From positions 1 through 23,444 of the forward strand of contig CAYJRY010000013.1 of the NCBI GenBank assembly GCA_964372855.1: DNA of 23,444 nucleotides, written 5' to 3'. This document shows positions 22,095 through 23,444 of the stretch, piece after piece (position 1 is the first letter of the stretch; every line of letters starts with the position of its first letter). This DNA comes from JACOXT01 sp964372855 (lineage in GTDB: Bacteria; Patescibacteriota; Microgenomatia; Levybacterales; UBA12049). The translations under genes and the position numbers were made by a program. Under the pieces are notes generated by a model. The model was given only the letters and a program-made list of their open reading frames with translations, had not been told where the DNA came from and ran no database searches.

Positions 22095-22563
22095 CTTTGA
22101 CGCTTCCCTTGTATGCTTCCTTTAATCTCGCAATATCAAACTTTTTCATTTTCAAGAAGGCTTTTGTTACTCTTTCAATTTGTTCTTTGGTGCCTTTTTC
22201 CATCATTTCATCCATTATAGTCGGAACTATTTGCCATGAAACACCATATTTGTCTTTTAACCAACCGCATTGTTCAGCTTCGGGAACAGCAGAAAGTTTC
22301 TCCCAATAGTAATCAATTTCTCCTTGGGTATCACAACGAACCACAAAAGATATCGCCTCATTAAATTTAAAATAAGGACCTGCGCTAATTGCCATGAATT
22401 TTTGTTTTGAAAGTTCAAACGAGATGACACCCATCGTGCATGACGGTGTGTTATGTAAAGTAGTTACTTTAGTGATTTTTGAATTAGGGAAAATTGAAGT
22501 ATAAAACTCTGCTGCTTCTTTTGCTTGTCTATCAAACCATAAATGTGGAACAATTTTTTGCAT
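22087..22563 (-). CDS. PhnB-like VOC-fold protein (3-dmu-9_3-mt type)
   Basis: 158 aa from ATG 22563. Family blocks: QKIVPHLWFDRQAKEAAEFYTSIF at the N-terminus, SFELSKQKFMAISAGPYFKFNEAISF, WEKLSAVPEAEQCGWLKDKYGVSWQIVP and a helical tail. A longer frame from ATG 22584 adds seven residues, but that stretch contains the -10 box itself, so ATG 22563, directly before MQKI, is the start. First gene of the VOC-SRPBCC-VOC set. The pairing of this type with AHSA1 genes suggests a shared, still undefined role. Confidence 0.92.
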   Translation of the reverse strand: MQKIVPHLWFDRQAKEAAEFYTSIFPNSKITKVTTLHNTPSCTMGVISFELSKQKFMAISAGPYFKFNEAISFVVRCDTQGEIDYYWEKLSAVPEAEQCGWLKDKYGVSWQIVPTIMDEMMEKGTKEQIERVTKAFLKMKKFDIARLKEAYKGSVKDE

Positions 22564-22572
22564 AACAAAATT

Positions 22573-22581
22573 ATTATAACA
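22573..22581 (-). promoter_or_regulatory. VOC operon promoter, near-leaderless
   Basis: Extended -10 TGTTATAAT on the minus strand (box at 22573-22578), giving a leader of about 3 nt before ATG 22563. It starts immediately after the U-tract of the upstream terminator. Confidence 0.6.
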
Positions 22582-22582
22582 C

Positions 22583-22625
22583 AAAAAAAATGGCGCAGAA
22601 TCTACTGCCTTTTAGATCCTGCGCC
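22583..22625 (-). terminator. Intrinsic terminator after ssDNA-annealing-like gene
   Basis: On the minus strand a 12-bp stem (GGCGCAGGATCT with AGATTCTGCGCC, one G-U pair) closes a 10-nt loop and is followed by a run of eight Ts. It is the only textbook rho-independent terminator I see. It lies 26 nt past the stop of the upstream gene and insulates it from the VOC promoter that follows. Confidence 0.92.
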
Positions 22626-22650
22626 CAAAATTTAATTGGAGACTAAGATT

Positions 22651-23133
22651 TTAGTTCCAGAGCCAGCGAGTATGAGATTTGTCCTCACTTGAACAGAAAA
22701 TACCATGATACTCCCTGCCTGTTTTTGAAGTACCCTTTCTTTCTGTCGCGGGTTTACCGCAAACTTCACAAATAGCAGTCTGTGAAGGCATCTGTTTCTG
22801 ATCAGAAGTTGCTCGCACCATCTCATCAGCTGAGGCAATACTCTCTATAAGCCCAAATCCTGCAAAACCCAAAGCTCTCCCAACAGCTGAAGTTTCCGCA
22901 ACTTCATAAGGATTTTGCTTCTCAATAAGACGAGGACTTTCTGGATTTACAGAGCTAATTCCCGTATAAATTTTCCCTCGAAGGTAAACCTTTGCTCTTA
23001 TTACCACGGGATTATGAGACAAAACTTCAGTCTCAATACTTTCTAGAGCTTTTTCCTCATGAGCAAGCTCAATTCGTCGTGCAACCGTCATGTAATCTTT
23101 CCCGTGAATATTTACAATTCCATTATTACTCAT
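22651..23133 (-). CDS. Phage-type ssDNA-annealing-like protein with zinc ribbon
   Basis: 160 aa. The first 110 residues recall a family common in phages, often linked to single-strand annealing: GKDYMTVARRIELAHEE, ETEVLSHNPVVIRAKVYL, then NPYEVAETSAVGRALGFAGFG (74-94) and IASADEM. This resemblance is from memory of the AETSAxGRAL motif, not a search. The tail has CEVC (122, 125), Cys147 and His154, a possible zinc ribbon. A purine-rich GAGGGGGTG lies a few nt before the ATG. It has its own terminator, so it is a one-gene unit. Possibly acquired from a phage. Confidence 0.65.
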   Translation of the reverse strand: MSNNGIVNIHGKDYMTVARRIELAHEEKALESIETEVLSHNPVVIRAKVYLRGKIYTGISSVNPESPRLIEKQNPYEVAETSAVGRALGFAGFGLIESIASADEMVRATSDQKQMPSQTAICEVCGKPATERKGTSKTGREYHGIFCSSEDKSHTRWLWN

Positions 23134-23362
23134 TCTCCCACCCCCTCTCTATTACAGAATAAATCATTAAGATAATTTCAATTTTAGGGATTTATAAGTG
23201 AAGTTCGGCGGGAGTAAATACTCATCAACCCAACCAAAAAATTCGTAAACTTGCTTAGATTTAGCGTTTTATTTTGTATAATAAATATATCAAATTTTCG
23301 AATATTTTTCAAGTGGTAAATAGAAGTAAAAAAAATTGATCCTTTTCCTTTTTAACTCTTCG
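23134..23362. other. AT-rich intergenic region
   Basis: Apart from the ribosome-binding site of the gene ending this spacer (about 23139-23150), I see only AT-rich sequence with no credible frame and no clear hairpin terminator. Confidence 0.5.
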
Positions 23363-23444
23363 CTATATTTCCCTCCATAGCTTTAATAATTCTTGTATGA
23401 TAATTTTGTCAGAATATCGAATATCAATTGGATTTGTAGTCCAT
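23363..23444 (-). CDS. Probable 3' end of a gene running in from the right
   Basis: The last 26 codons of an open minus-strand frame ending in TAG at 23363. The end reads TNPIDIRYSDKIIIQELLKLWREI, which has an amphipathic helix-like pattern typical of a protein C-terminus. Too short to assign, and it could be a chance open frame. Confidence 0.35.
   Translation of the reverse strand, partial: WTTNPIDIRYSDKIIIQELLKLWREI

Noticed and set aside
1..23444. Recoded UGA (Gly), as in SR1 and Gracilibacteria
   Set aside because: TGA ends prfA, the 4857 gene and the 10186 gene at sensible places, conserved Gly positions use GGN, and no in-frame TGA interrupts a recognisable domain.

Overview
The window looks like a piece of a small, AT-rich bacterial genome of the Candidate Phyla Radiation (Patescibacteria), possibly Microgenomates; the rank below CPR is a guess. 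Reasons: very tight packing with abutting or overlapping genes; a 16-bp GC-rich palindrome inserted in frame in hisS, of a kind I associate with CPR genomes; short intergenic repeats; a release factor 1 lacking about 60 N-terminal residues; and many promoters whose -10 box lies directly in front of the start codon. TGA is a stop in several genes and TGG encodes Trp, so the ordinary bacterial code applies. No rRNA, tRNA, CRISPR array or transposase was found. One assembly gap (10 Ns at 3127-3136) breaks a gene.

Layout. 1-4.6 kb (+): hisS, a two-domain ART-like/HD-like protein (split by the gap), rpmE (L31) and prfA (RF1). 4.6-4.85 kb: a hairpin-rich spacer. 4.86-5.6 kb (+): an unknown protein, overlapping tail to tail with murB. 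5.6-8.9 kb (-): ctpA-htrA-murB, an envelope operon. 9.0-10.1 kb (-): the classic rpsF-ssb-rpsR operon. 10.2 kb (+): a small Cys-containing protein. 10.5-12.5 kb (-): ychF followed directly by an AlkD-like DNA glycosylase gene. 12.7-17.5 kb (-): a signalling and regulatory block holding a receiver-only response regulator, a soluble histidine kinase that begins with a DNA-binding domain and a MEDS domain, a large membrane protein with internally duplicated halves, and a 59-aa HTH protein closely resembling the kinase's own N-terminus. Two related intergenic elements lie equally far downstream of the regulator gene and the membrane protein gene. 17.5-18.7 kb (+): a P-loop kinase-like protein and an anchored extracytoplasmic protein. 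18.7-20.1 kb (-): a membrane-anchored Asp-box beta-propeller protein interrupted by one in-frame TAA. 20.3-22.6 kb (-): a PhnB/VOC-SRPBCC-VOC trio followed by an M23-like envelope protein. 22.65-23.1 kb (-): a phage-type ssDNA-annealing-like protein with a zinc-ribbon-like tail and a textbook terminator. The last 80 bases hold the probable 3' end of another minus-strand gene.

The strongest global pattern is translational. At least eleven transcription units have a sigma70-type -10 box (often extended, TGnTATAAT-like) placed so that the predicted transcription start falls within about 3 nt of the start codon. This implies leaderless mRNAs. It re-sets the starts of hisS, ychF, rpsF and a VOC gene, and points to a possible AUA start in the P-loop kinase gene. 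A minority of genes, including the histidine kinase, prfA and the second VOC gene, carry Shine-Dalgarno-like sites instead.
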